The notes beneath the pieces are model-generated. The model was not told the DNA's origin and made no database searches. It saw only the letters and a program-made list of their open reading frames with translations. Shown here piece after piece: positions 1 to 6,350 of a DNA stretch of 12,208 nt; within the stretch, counting starts at the first letter, position 1, and each line of letters begins with the position of its first letter. The DNA is from an uncultured Bacteroidota bacterium. Lineage in GTDB: Bacteria; Bacteroidota; Bacteroidia; UKL13-3. Location of the stretch: NCBI GenBank assembly GCA_903888395.1, contig CAISTO010000022.1, positions 1 through 12,208 on the forward strand. Direction: 5' to 3'. The position numbers were made by a program, and so were the translations under genes.

Positions 1-101
1 GCAACACTTTTTTCAAATATTTTTTCATCGGCCCAAAACTTTAATATTTCTTGTTCAAAAGCAGGAAAATCAAGTTTTTTATATTCTTTGTATTTGGTCA
101 T
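1..101 (-). CDS. ileS: Isoleucyl-tRNA synthetase, N-terminal fragment (cut by window edge)
   Basis: The first 33 codons of a minus-strand gene that runs off the left edge; the ATG is at 101-99. The translated N-terminus begins MTKYKEYKKLDFP and continues with FWADEKIFEKSV. This matches the usual opening of class I isoleucyl-tRNA synthetases of Bacteroidota, where a short 'KEYK-L' start is followed by an 'I-L-FW---KIFEKS' helix. The enzyme charges tRNA-Ile in the cytoplasm. The HIGH and KMSKS catalytic motifs would lie outside the window, so the call rests on the N-terminal signature alone. A promoter-like TTG-N20-TATTTTCG lies about 50 bp upstream, so the gene is probably transcribed independently of the TonB receptor gene upstream of it. 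Valyl- or leucyl-tRNA synthetase is less likely, given the FEKS motif. Confidence 0.8.
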   Translation of the reverse strand, partial: MTKYKEYKKLDFPAFEQEILKFWADEKIFEKSV

Positions 102-152
102 TTTAGTATAATAATTTACATAAAAACCCAATAAGGATTTTTAATAGTGGCG

Positions 153-183
153 CGAAAATAACATTTGATAAAGCAATTATCAA
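153..183 (-). promoter_or_regulatory. Bacteroidota-type promoter for ileS
   Basis: Read on the minus strand, TTG (183-181) is followed by 20 nt and then TATTTTCG (160-153). This fits the Bacteroidota sigma-70 pattern TTG-N19-21-TAnnTTTG, with one mismatch (C for T) in the -7 box. The predicted start of transcription is near 147-149, giving a leader of about 45 nt before the ileS ATG. Known: the consensus. Inferred: its use here. Confidence 0.45.
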
Positions 184-257
184 GTAAGCTTGAAAATTAG
201 GTAAATAAGTGTAGAAATTATTGAAAATAAATTGCTTAACTTTTAAAATAAAAAAAA

Positions 258-2585
258 CTAAAAAGTTAAACTGAAACCTAAAGTAGGTAAAAACGGTAAT
301 TGATTAATTCGTTTATAATTCAAAATATCAAAGTAAAAAATATTTTCACGGTTATAAACATTTGTGGCTGCTGCCGTGACATTTAAAACCGATGTTTTAC
401 TAATTATTATTTTACGTGACAATGAAACATCTAACCTGTGAAAATAAGGCAACCTTCCCGTATTTATTTGTTCGTAATAAACACCTAAATTTCCATTTTG
501 AACCAATGGATTTGAACTAATTCCACCTGCAAAATTTAACTTTTCATATAATCCTTGAGTTTGAGTAAAAGGAAAACCTGAACCAAAATTCCAACGTAAA
601 TTAGCGGTCCAAGCTGATGGATTAGCTTTGTTTCCCCAACTTTGATTTACCACAATATTAATATTATGTCTTCTGTCAAAATGAGGAACATATTCTCCTA
701 CCACACCATCATTTCTGGTAACATAGGTAAGCGAATAAACAGCCCAAATATTTAATTTCTTGTTTTCAAATTTCAAAGTAGCATCAGCACCATAACTCAA
801 ACCTTTTTCAGCTATGTAATCAAATTTATCCAAATCACTTCTATTGGTATTTGATTGATCATTTTCATAAATTTTATACCTATTGATACTAATAATTTGA
901 TTGAAATTTTTATAAAAAGCTTCAGAATTTAAACTTAACTTACTTTTATTATTATCTAAAATATCGAATTCAAAGCCAAAAACTCCATGCCAAGCAGTTT
1001 GAATTCTACTGTTCGTATTTCTTAAAGAACCATTTCTTGAAATATCGTCAGGACTTGATAAAAAACCGTAAAACAAATTTACCACATCTTGATCACTCAC
1101 CGCACTGATTAAATTTTGAGAATACATTCCCGCTGCACCTTTTAATCTAAATGATGAATTCACATTGTATTTTGCACCAATTCTTGGTTCTATGCTACTT
1201 TCCGATAATGAGGCATAATAAACGGCTCTAATTCCTGGTTCTATTACAATTCTACTTCCTATAATTTTTTTGAATTTGATATATCCAGAAGCCTCCGTAT
1301 TGCTGTTCTCTTGGTCAATATTTCTGCCAGTAGAATTTTTATAATTGTATAAAGTGTTAAAACCTACCACTTCAAATCCATATTTCAAATCGTCTTTTCC
1401 AAAATAGTTTGTAAAACCAAATAAAGCATTGAAACTATTGATTCCACTGGAACGTGGATTTCCATTGGCTTCTGTTAATTTTATACCATAATTGGAGAAA
1501 CCAGCAGCTATATTAATTAATGTGCTACTTCCATCTGGTATAATTAATAAATTAGTACCAAAACTAACATTATTCCAATTGTATTTTAAATTATTAAACC
1601 TTGAATTGTCATCAAACATAAAACCAAAAAAGTTTGCTTTACTTCCGTTAGAACCTGAAAATGAATATTTACCATATAGATCATTGAATGAATATGGCAA
1701 ACCATTTTCGGGATCAGCATTTTTATATAAAATAGGAGCGGTTTTATCTAAATAAGATGTTTTATAGGATATTACATATGATGAAGATCCACCACCATCA
1801 GTAAACTTTGTAATTGGAGCTTCTATATGAAACTTAGCCGTAATGGGATTGATACTGATTTTACCACTAAAATCTTTCCTATTACCGTCACGGGTACTTA
1901 CGTCTATTACACCTGAAATTCTTCCACCATGCTGAACATTAAAACCACCTGCACTTACATCTGCTGTTTTAATTAAATCGGCATCAAAAATACTGAATAA
2001 ACCAATGGAGTGAAATGGATTATAAATGATTAATCCATCCAACATTACTTTGTTCATTACCGGAGAACCACCTCTAATATATAATTGACCACCTTGGTCA
2101 CCACTAAAATTTACTCCAGGCAAAACTTGAAGGTATTGAACCAAATCTGGCTCACCACCAAAAGTTGGTAAACGAGCTAAATCTTTTTGTGTAATTACAT
2201 TGGTAGAAATATTTACATTTTCACGGGCTTTTTCTTTTTCCCCGCTAATAGTAACTTCATTGAGTTGGTTTTTCTTTTTTTCAACACTAAAATTTACTTG
2301 AATGGGTTCGTCAGAATTCACTTCAATTTTACGAGTTTGAGACTCATAGCCAATGAATGCAAAACGAACAGTATAGTTACCATATGGAATTTTTGTAATC
2401 ACATAAATGCCATTATTGTCGGTTTGAACAATGGTATTAATTAATTCTAAAATTTTTATATTGGAAGAAATAATGGGTTCACCACTTTCTTTATCTACTA
2501 CAACTCCCTTAATTCTACCGAATTGTGCAAATAATTGAAAACTTAAAAGTAATGATATGATTGTTAAAGTATATTGTTTTTTCAT
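258..2585 (-). CDS. TonB-dependent outer-membrane receptor with N-terminal carboxypeptidase-regulatory-like domain
   Basis: A 775-residue exported outer-membrane protein. Residues 1-21 form a Sec signal peptide (MKKQ, hydrophobic core, cleavage around LFAQ). Residues about 23-105 are a carboxypeptidase-regulatory-like beta-sandwich ('GRIKGVVVDKESGEPI', 'YGNYTVRFAFIGYE'). The plug domain covers about 110-232 and includes LYIRGGSP (168-175), MLDG and 'GGRISGVIDVST'. The rest is a beta-barrel ending in the terminal aromatic residue LTF, as expected for insertion by the BAM machinery. Such receptors take up a ligand across the outer membrane using TonB-ExbBD energy. The substrate cannot be read from the sequence. 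No SusD-like lipoprotein gene adjoins it, and the length is below that of typical SusC proteins (about 1000 residues), so it is not a classical glycan-uptake pair. The neighbour upstream is a divergent M48 protease. The family call is strong; the ligand is unknown. Confidence 0.93.
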   Translation of the reverse strand: MKKQYTLTIISLLLSFQLFAQFGRIKGVVVDKESGEPIISSNIKILELINTIVQTDNNGIYVITKIPYGNYTVRFAFIGYESQTRKIEVNSDEPIQVNFSVEKKKNQLNEVTISGEKEKARENVNISTNVITQKDLARLPTFGGEPDLVQYLQVLPGVNFSGDQGGQLYIRGGSPVMNKVMLDGLIIYNPFHSIGLFSIFDADLIKTADVSAGGFNVQHGGRISGVIDVSTRDGNRKDFSGKISINPITAKFHIEAPITKFTDGGGSSSYVISYKTSYLDKTAPILYKNADPENGLPYSFNDLYGKYSFSGSNGSKANFFGFMFDDNSRFNNLKYNWNNVSFGTNLLIIPDGSSTLINIAAGFSNYGIKLTEANGNPRSSGINSFNALFGFTNYFGKDDLKYGFEVVGFNTLYNYKNSTGRNIDQENSNTEASGYIKFKKIIGSRIVIEPGIRAVYYASLSESSIEPRIGAKYNVNSSFRLKGAAGMYSQNLISAVSDQDVVNLFYGFLSSPDDISRNGSLRNTNSRIQTAWHGVFGFEFDILDNNKSKLSLNSEAFYKNFNQIISINRYKIYENDQSNTNRSDLDKFDYIAEKGLSYGADATLKFENKKLNIWAVYSLTYVTRNDGVVGEYVPHFDRRHNINIVVNQSWGNKANPSAWTANLRWNFGSGFPFTQTQGLYEKLNFAGGISSNPLVQNGNLGVYYEQINTGRLPYFHRLDVSLSRKIIISKTSVLNVTAAATNVYNRENIFYFDILNYKRINQLPFLPTLGFSLTF

Positions 2586-2601
2586 TTGTTAAAAAGTGTG
2601 G

Positions 2602-2609
2602 CGAATATA
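2602..2609 (-). promoter_or_regulatory. Possible -7 box for the TonB-dependent receptor gene
   Basis: On the minus strand this reads TATATTCG followed by C, matching TAnnTTTG at seven of eight positions. It lies 16 nt upstream of the ATG. No TTG stands at the expected 19-21 nt spacing (the nearest is 16 nt away), so this is a weak call made only from the box and its position. Confidence 0.25.
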
Positions 2610-2661
2610 AAACTATCTACCAATGCAAAAAGTCATTTATTCATAATATTAATATTGTTGC

Positions 2662-2669
2662 TAAATTCG
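2662..2669 (+). promoter_or_regulatory. Possible -7 box for the M48 protease-rlmH pair
   Basis: TAAATTCG followed by C matches seven of eight positions of the Bacteroidota -7 box and lies 23 nt upstream of the protease ATG. No TTG is found at the right distance, so the -33 element is missing or degenerate. It sits in the 107-bp divergent region shared with the receptor gene. Confidence 0.25.
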
Positions 2670-2692
2670 CAAAATAAAGAAAACTAAAATCA

Positions 2693-3499
2693 ATGAAAAG
2701 AAGCTTTCAAAATGTAGTCATATTATTTGCCTTAATGGTTGTATTTACTTCATGTGGTGATGGTTGGAAAAAATATATTCCATTATCGGTTGATAAGGAA
2801 TTAGGAATTCAGGCTCAAAATCAATATGATTTAATGTATAAAAATCAGATTTTACTAGAAAAAGATCACCAAGAATTATACGATAAAATAAATTTAATTA
2901 AAGAAAGAATCCTTAAATCGGGTAAAGTTGCGCATGCCAATGATTTTGATTGGGAGTTAAAAATAATCAATGATTCTGTTTTAAATGCTTTTTGTTTGCC
3001 AGGTGGCAAAATTTATATTTTTACAGGACTGATAAAATACTTAGACAATGAAGCACAATTAGCTGGTGTAATGGGACATGAAATAGCCCATGCCGATAAA
3101 CGACATTCCATTGATAATATGGCCAAGCAATTGGGATTAGCAGCACTAATAAATTTAGTTTTTGGCGATGCTGGAAGTTTAATTGATTTTGCTCAAAACT
3201 TAATTGGATTAAAATTTAGCAGAGATAATGAGGCCCAAGCCGATGAATATGCTGTAAATTACTTATACGAAACAGCATATGATGCGAGTGAGGCAAATGG
3301 TTTTTTTAATAAATTAGAAAAAGACAATCAGGAGGAAGAAATTACGCCTTTTTTAAGTACGCATCCTGCACCTGAAAACAGAAAAGAAAACATGTTAGCT
3401 CATTGGAAATTATTAGGGGGAAAAGGTGGAGATAAAATGGAGGCTAATTACCTTAAAATTAAAGAATATTTGCCCAAAAACACTCAAAAAACATGGTAA
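2693..3499 (+). CDS. M48-family zinc metalloprotease, predicted lipoprotein
   Basis: A 268-residue protein of the M48 peptidase family (LoiP/BepA-like, protease domain without TPR repeats). The N-terminus is a lipoprotein signal peptide with lipobox FTSC, the acylated cysteine being C21, so it is membrane-anchored and works in the periplasm or at the outer membrane. The zinc site is visible: HEIAH at 129-133 (ligands H129 and H133, catalytic E130), and E180 in ENAxAD-like 'NEAQADEYA' is the third ligand. LPGGKIYIFTGLI (102-114) and STHPAPENR (222-230) are typical of the family. Members degrade misfolded envelope proteins and help outer-membrane protein assembly; the target here is unknown. 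The stop codon overlaps the rlmH start by 7 nt, so the two genes are almost certainly co-transcribed. The start chosen gives a complete lipoprotein signal. Confidence 0.93.
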   Translation: MKRSFQNVVILFALMVVFTSCGDGWKKYIPLSVDKELGIQAQNQYDLMYKNQILLEKDHQELYDKINLIKERILKSGKVAHANDFDWELKIINDSVLNAFCLPGGKIYIFTGLIKYLDNEAQLAGVMGHEIAHADKRHSIDNMAKQLGLAALINLVFGDAGSLIDFAQNLIGLKFSRDNEAQADEYAVNYLYETAYDASEANGFFNKLEKDNQEEEITPFLSTHPAPENRKENMLAHWKLLGGKGGDKMEANYLKIKEYLPKNTQKTW

Positions 3500-3966
3500 A
3501 AATAACTTTAATACAATTAGGAAAAACACATTTTAAATTTGTGGAGGAAGGATTTGCAGAGTTTTCAAAACGACTTTCGCATTATTGTAAGTTTGAAACT
3601 AAAACATTTGAATTACCTACAAAACTTAAAAGCAAAGACGAAAATCAAACAAAAAAAGCGGAAGCAGAAATTATTTTAAAACAAATAAAACCTACTGATT
3701 TTGTAATATTATTAGATGAAAATGGTAAAACTTATTCATCAATTCCATTTGCTAAATACATTGAAAATTTAAGCGTGCAAAATGGAAGTATCGTTTTCGT
3801 TATTGGCGGAGCATTTGGATTTGACGAAACAGTATATAACAGGGGAAATGCCAAAATATCATTATCGGCATTTACTTTTTCTCACCAATTAATCCGATTA
3901 ATTTTTATAGAACAATTATACCGCTGTTTTACCATTATTAAAGGAGAACCATATCACCATCAATAA
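3493..3966 (+). CDS. rlmH: 23S rRNA (pseudouridine1915-N3)-methyltransferase
   Basis: A 157-residue SPOUT-class methyltransferase of normal RlmH length. It transfers a methyl group from S-adenosylmethionine to pseudouridine 1915 in helix 69 of 23S rRNA on assembled 70S ribosomes. The family landmarks are present in order: LDENGK at 74-79, the knot motif VIGGAFGF at 103-110, the helix SHQLIRLIFIEQLYR at 130-144, and the C-terminal GEPYHH at 151-156. The ATG lies within the last codons of the protease gene, 7 nt before the end of that gene, so translation is probably coupled. The protein starts directly with the MVKITLIQLGKT strand expected for the family, which supports this start codon. The cytoplasmic rRNA role has no obvious functional link to the envelope protease. 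Confidence 0.96.
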   Translation: MVKITLIQLGKTHFKFVEEGFAEFSKRLSHYCKFETKTFELPTKLKSKDENQTKKAEAEIILKQIKPTDFVILLDENGKTYSSIPFAKYIENLSVQNGSIVFVIGGAFGFDETVYNRGNAKISLSAFTFSHQLIRLIFIEQLYRCFTIIKGEPYHHQ

Positions 3967-4008
3967 CATAAATTAGGTAAAATTTGCGTACTAATCATTA
4001 ATGTATAG

Positions 4009-4039
4009 TTGCAAATCCAAATTACTTCATTTACATTTG
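4009..4039 (+). promoter_or_regulatory. Bacteroidota-type promoter for the Lys/Cys-rich protein gene
   Basis: TTG (4009-4011), a 20-nt spacer, then TACATTTG (4032-4039) match the Bacteroidota promoter TTG-N19-21-TAnnTTTG at every defined position. This is the best promoter in the window. Transcription would start near 4043-4046, giving an A-rich leader of about 20 nt without a Shine-Dalgarno sequence. It makes the small gene independent of rlmH upstream. Confidence 0.6.
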
Positions 4040-4063
4040 ACTATTAATTAAACAATACAAAAA

Positions 4064-4363
4064 ATGAAAAAAATGCTAATTTTAGCTGCATTTGCAGCAA
4101 TCACTTTTGTGACTAAAGCACAATCGTCAACTCCTACAACTACTACAAACATTGCTAATGAAAGTGTAACCGTAGTTTCTGATGACAAGCCAGTTAAAGT
4201 TGAAGAGAAAAAAGAAAAGAAAGCTTGTTGCAGTAAAAAAGAATCAAAAAGCTGCGATAAGAAAAGCGAAAAAAGCTGTGATAAAGATAAAAAAGATGAT
4301 AAAAAATCTTGTTGCAGTAAAAAAGCTGAAAAAGCTGAACCTAAAACAGAAGAAGCTAAGTAG
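4064..4363 (+). CDS. Small exported Lys/Cys-rich protein of unknown function
   Basis: A 99-residue protein I cannot assign to a named family. Residues 1-20 are a clear Sec signal peptide (MKKMLILAAF..., cleavage after TKAQ), so it is exported to the periplasm or beyond. A Thr/Ser-rich stretch follows (21-40). Residues 42-99 are extremely Lys-rich, with 22 lysines in the 79-residue mature part. Six cysteines are arranged as CC (55-56), C (64), C (72), CC (83-84), each in a short motif of type (S/A)C(C/D)(S/K)K: ACCSKK, SCDKK, SCDKD, SCCSKK. This is low-complexity and probably unstructured, and the paired cysteines could bind soft metals such as copper or zinc; that is inference from composition only. 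It has its own promoter and shares a palindromic terminator with the convergent DUF1573 gene. The signal peptide, promoter and terminator all argue that the gene is real. Confidence 0.8.
   Translation: MKKMLILAAFAAITFVTKAQSSTPTTTTNIANESVTVVSDDKPVKVEEKKEKKACCSKKESKSCDKKSEKSCDKDKKDDKKSCCSKKAEKAEPKTEEAK
4224..4325 (+). repeat. 18-bp direct repeat inside the Lys/Cys-rich gene
   Basis: CTTGTTGCAGTAAAAAAG occurs identically at 4224-4241 and 4308-4325, 84 bp apart start to start. It encodes the two CCSKK motifs. Between them lie two more diverged SCDK-type units, suggesting that the cysteine region grew by internal duplication. Confidence 0.7.
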
Positions 4364-4378
4364 TTTTTAAATTATTGT

Positions 4379-4426
4379 ACAATAAAAAAGCCCAATTTGA
4401 AATTTCAAATTGGGCTTTTTTATTGT
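4379..4426. terminator. Bidirectional intrinsic terminator (48-bp perfect palindrome)
   Basis: Two 24-nt arms (4379-4402 and 4403-4426) are exact reverse complements with no spacer. The stem core is AGCCCAATTTGAAA paired with its complement, and each arm has a six-base A or T run, so the transcript ends in a U tract on either strand. It lies between the convergent Lys/Cys-rich gene (stop 16 nt upstream) and the DUF1573 gene (stop 10 nt away), exactly where a shared terminator is expected. Confidence 0.9.
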
Positions 4427-4435
4427 TGGCTATAA

Positions 4436-4879
4436 TTATTGTTTTGGAGCTTCTACTGGCTTTACATCACCTTTGATATAAAGAATAACGTTTGATTTTT
4501 TACCATTGCTCATTACTGTAACTGTTTTGTTAAAAGAACCAGGTGATGCTGCATTGTAGGTAGCTTTTACATAACCTTTTCCACCTGCTTTAATTGGTTC
4601 TTTTGTCCATTCTGGAGTAGTACAACCGCAACCTGCTGCTGCATTTGTAATAATTAATGGCTCTTTTCCTGAATTTTTAAATACAAAAGTATAAGATGCA
4701 GGAACTCCTTGTGGAATTGATCCAAATTCGTGTGTTTCCTTTTCAAAGGTAATGTCTGCTTGGTTTGGATTTTCAACTGCTGCAGGAACTGTTCCCGGAG
4801 TTGTTGATGTTTGAGCTTTAGCGTTAAAACTAACTAATGTTGCTATTGCAACAGCTGCTGTGATGATTAACTTTTTCAT
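4436..4879 (-). CDS. DUF1573 domain protein, exported
   Basis: A 147-residue protein with a Sec signal peptide (residues 1-22, MKKLIITAAV..., cleavage after AKAQ) followed by a single DUF1573 domain (about 42-137). The family landmarks are 'ITFEKETHEFGSIPQG', 'YTFVFKNSGKEPLIITNA', the two-cysteine motif GCGCTTPEW (83-91, C84 and C86), and 'TYNAASPGSFNKTVTV'. DUF1573 proteins are common single-domain periplasmic or surface proteins in Bacteroidota with an Ig/ASPM-SPD2-Hydin-like beta-sandwich fold; no biochemical role is established. The C-X-C pair could form a disulfide or bind metal (inference). The gene has its own -7 box and an A-rich leader. It ends in the palindromic terminator shared with the exported Lys/Cys-rich gene, and both proteins share the same kind of N-terminal signal and Thr/Pro-rich linker. 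Confidence 0.92.
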   Translation of the reverse strand: MKKLIITAAVAIATLVSFNAKAQTSTTPGTVPAAVENPNQADITFEKETHEFGSIPQGVPASYTFVFKNSGKEPLIITNAAAGCGCTTPEWTKEPIKAGGKGYVKATYNAASPGSFNKTVTVMSNGKKSNVILYIKGDVKPVEAPKQ

Positions 4880-4957
4880 TTTTGTTTATTTTGTTTGTTT
4901 TTTATAATTTATGTTTTGACGTTTACAAATGTTATACCAAGTTTTTTAAAACCATTT

Positions 4958-4965
4958 CAAAGATA
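4958..4965 (-). promoter_or_regulatory. -7 box for the DUF1573 gene
   Basis: On the minus strand this reads TATCTTTG, a perfect match to the Bacteroidota -7 box TAnnTTTG, 78 nt upstream of the ATG. No TTG is present 19-21 nt further upstream. The implied leader of about 70-75 nt is very A-rich near the start codon, as is common where Shine-Dalgarno sequences are not used. Confidence 0.4.
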
Positions 4966-5031
4966 AGAATATTTAAATAACTAGTGCTTAAAAATTTCTT
5001 AACTTTTACAATAATTCTGTTTTTTTACAAA

Positions 5032-6276
5032 TCAAATAGTGGCTAATTTGTTTTTACTAAAAAAAAGAATAGCGCCTGCAATTAATAAAAATATTGCCAT
5101 AATTACATAAGCAAAAATAATATTATTACTCATGGAAAAAAATGATTGAGAAAACATAAAAATAAAAAAGCTCCGTGTTAATACATTGATTAAATTAAAA
5201 ATACTACCTACCCTACCCATTAAATTATTTGGAATTATTTTAAACATATAAGTGAGTCGTAAAACCCTGATTCCAGCATTACAAAAGCCTAAAATGATAC
5301 TTACAATATAAATTACTAAAATACTTTTACTTATGGCTGCTGCAATAAAAATAAACGCAACAACAAATGTTAATATGACTATTACTTTTACAATAGATGC
5401 TTTATCAAATAATTTATTAATAAAAAAACCAGCACTCAATGCACCAATGGCATAAATGGTGTCGGCTAAAGCAAATACATTGCCTTTGGCAAGCAAATGT
5501 TGTTTAATATAAGTTGGTAAAACTGCATGAATTTCCACCAAAAGCATGGCAAAAACCATGTAACTACTTACTCCAAAAATAAAAACATATTGGTTTTCTT
5601 TTAAATAAGTAAATCCTTTTTTCAATCGCTCAATGATGCCATGATTGAATTCTGTAATTTTTTTAATTGGCGCATATGGAATAAAATAAATCAACAATGC
5701 CGACAAAAAATAAGTAATTGCATCCATCATGAACACATCATAAATTTGCCAAGCTTTGATGCTTATTTCAACATTCAATATTTTGATGTCAAAGCCATCT
5801 AACAACATGGCTGCAAATCCTCCAGACAATATTGAAGTGGATTGTCCTACAATTTCTATGTTAGAATTTACCGATTTATATTGTTCTGGACTTGAAATTT
5901 CTTGTCCAAATGCGTATAAAGTTGGATAATGTATATTGTAATTAAGCATGGTAATGGCAAATACTGCCACTATTAAATAACTGGGCAAACCATGATTTAA
6001 ATATCCGATGATGGCAATGGTAAAAATAAGTAAACCACATATAATGGAAGTAAATAAAAAATTATTTTTCCTGCTAAATTTATCAACTAAGGTTCCGGCA
6101 TACAAGCCAAAAAACATGATAAAGAAAGTAAGTGCGGCATAGGAATAATTAAATACTTGCGAATTGTTATTTTTGGCAAAATACCAAGGAATGGAGAGCA
6201 TGCTCACACCTTGAGCAAAACCACTAATGCCATTGGAAAAAAATAAAAGCAATAATGATTTTCTGTTTTCGTGCAT
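5032..6276 (-). CDS. MFS transporter (exporter-like)
   Basis: A 414-residue inner-membrane protein with about 12 hydrophobic segments, typical in length for the major facilitator superfamily. The loop between helices 2 and 3 has a motif A-like sequence, GTLVDKFSRK at 61-70 (D65, R69). The N-terminal 'NGISGFAQGVSMLSIPWYFA' and the overall pattern resemble the EntS/MFS_3 group of drug or siderophore exporters, but the substrate cannot be decided from the sequence. It is divergent from recX with only 74 bp between the two starts. A perfect -7 box lies 5 nt before the ATG, so the mRNA may be leaderless; if so, this ATG is the true start. The DUF1573 gene lies 152 bp downstream with its own promoter, so the two are probably not an operon. 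Confidence 0.85.
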   Translation of the reverse strand: MHENRKSLLLLFFSNGISGFAQGVSMLSIPWYFAKNNNSQVFNYSYAALTFFIMFFGLYAGTLVDKFSRKNNFLFTSIICGLLIFTIAIIGYLNHGLPSYLIVAVFAITMLNYNIHYPTLYAFGQEISSPEQYKSVNSNIEIVGQSTSILSGGFAAMLLDGFDIKILNVEISIKAWQIYDVFMMDAITYFLSALLIYFIPYAPIKKITEFNHGIIERLKKGFTYLKENQYVFIFGVSSYMVFAMLLVEIHAVLPTYIKQHLLAKGNVFALADTIYAIGALSAGFFINKLFDKASIVKVIVILTFVVAFIFIAAAISKSILVIYIVSIILGFCNAGIRVLRLTYMFKIIPNNLMGRVGSIFNLINVLTRSFFIFMFSQSFFSMSNNIIFAYVIMAIFLLIAGAILFFSKNKLATI

Positions 6277-6281
6277 GGCGT

Positions 6282-6289
6282 CAAAACTA
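6282..6289 (-). promoter_or_regulatory. -7 box for the MFS gene, almost abutting the ATG
   Basis: On the minus strand this reads TAGTTTTG, matching all defined positions of TAnnTTTG, with only 5 nt (ACGCC) before the ATG. Transcription would begin at or next to the start codon. No TTG is seen at -33, which lowers confidence. Confidence 0.35.
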
Positions 6290-6310
6290 ATGTTTGCATT
6301 TGATTATATT

Positions 6311-6340
6311 TTGAAAATAGTTATCATTATTGTTTATTTG
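6311..6340 (+). promoter_or_regulatory. Candidate promoter for recX
   Basis: TTG (6311-6313), a 19-nt spacer and TTTATTTG (6333-6340) match the Bacteroidota promoter pattern with one mismatch in the -7 box. Only 10 nt separate it from the recX ATG, so the leader would be about 5 nt. It overlaps the divergent MFS promoter region. Confidence 0.35.
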
Positions 6341-6350
6341 AATAAAATAA

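Noticed and set aside
237..269. Inverted repeat TTAACTTTT ... AAAAGTTAA around the receptor gene's stop codon, as a terminator
   Set aside because: The 9-bp stem is almost all A/T with a loop of about 14 nt and no T tract after it; not enough for an intrinsic terminator.
1492..2444. Two plus-strand open frames (1492-1755 and 2187-2444) inside the TonB receptor gene
   Set aside because: Both are antisense to the conserved plug, regulatory-like and barrel regions of the receptor and show no recognisable protein features.
3980..4016. ATTTGC ... GCAAAT inverted repeat upstream of the Lys/Cys-rich gene
   Set aside because: Only 6-bp arms separated by more than 20 nt in AT-rich DNA; expected by chance, and a good promoter in the same region explains the sequence better.
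4182..4370. Open frame of 62 codons, Lys-rich, on the plus strand
   Set aside because: It is a second frame of the A-rich Lys/Cys-rich gene and has no signal, promoter or start of its own; the frame at 4064 has a signal peptide and a promoter.
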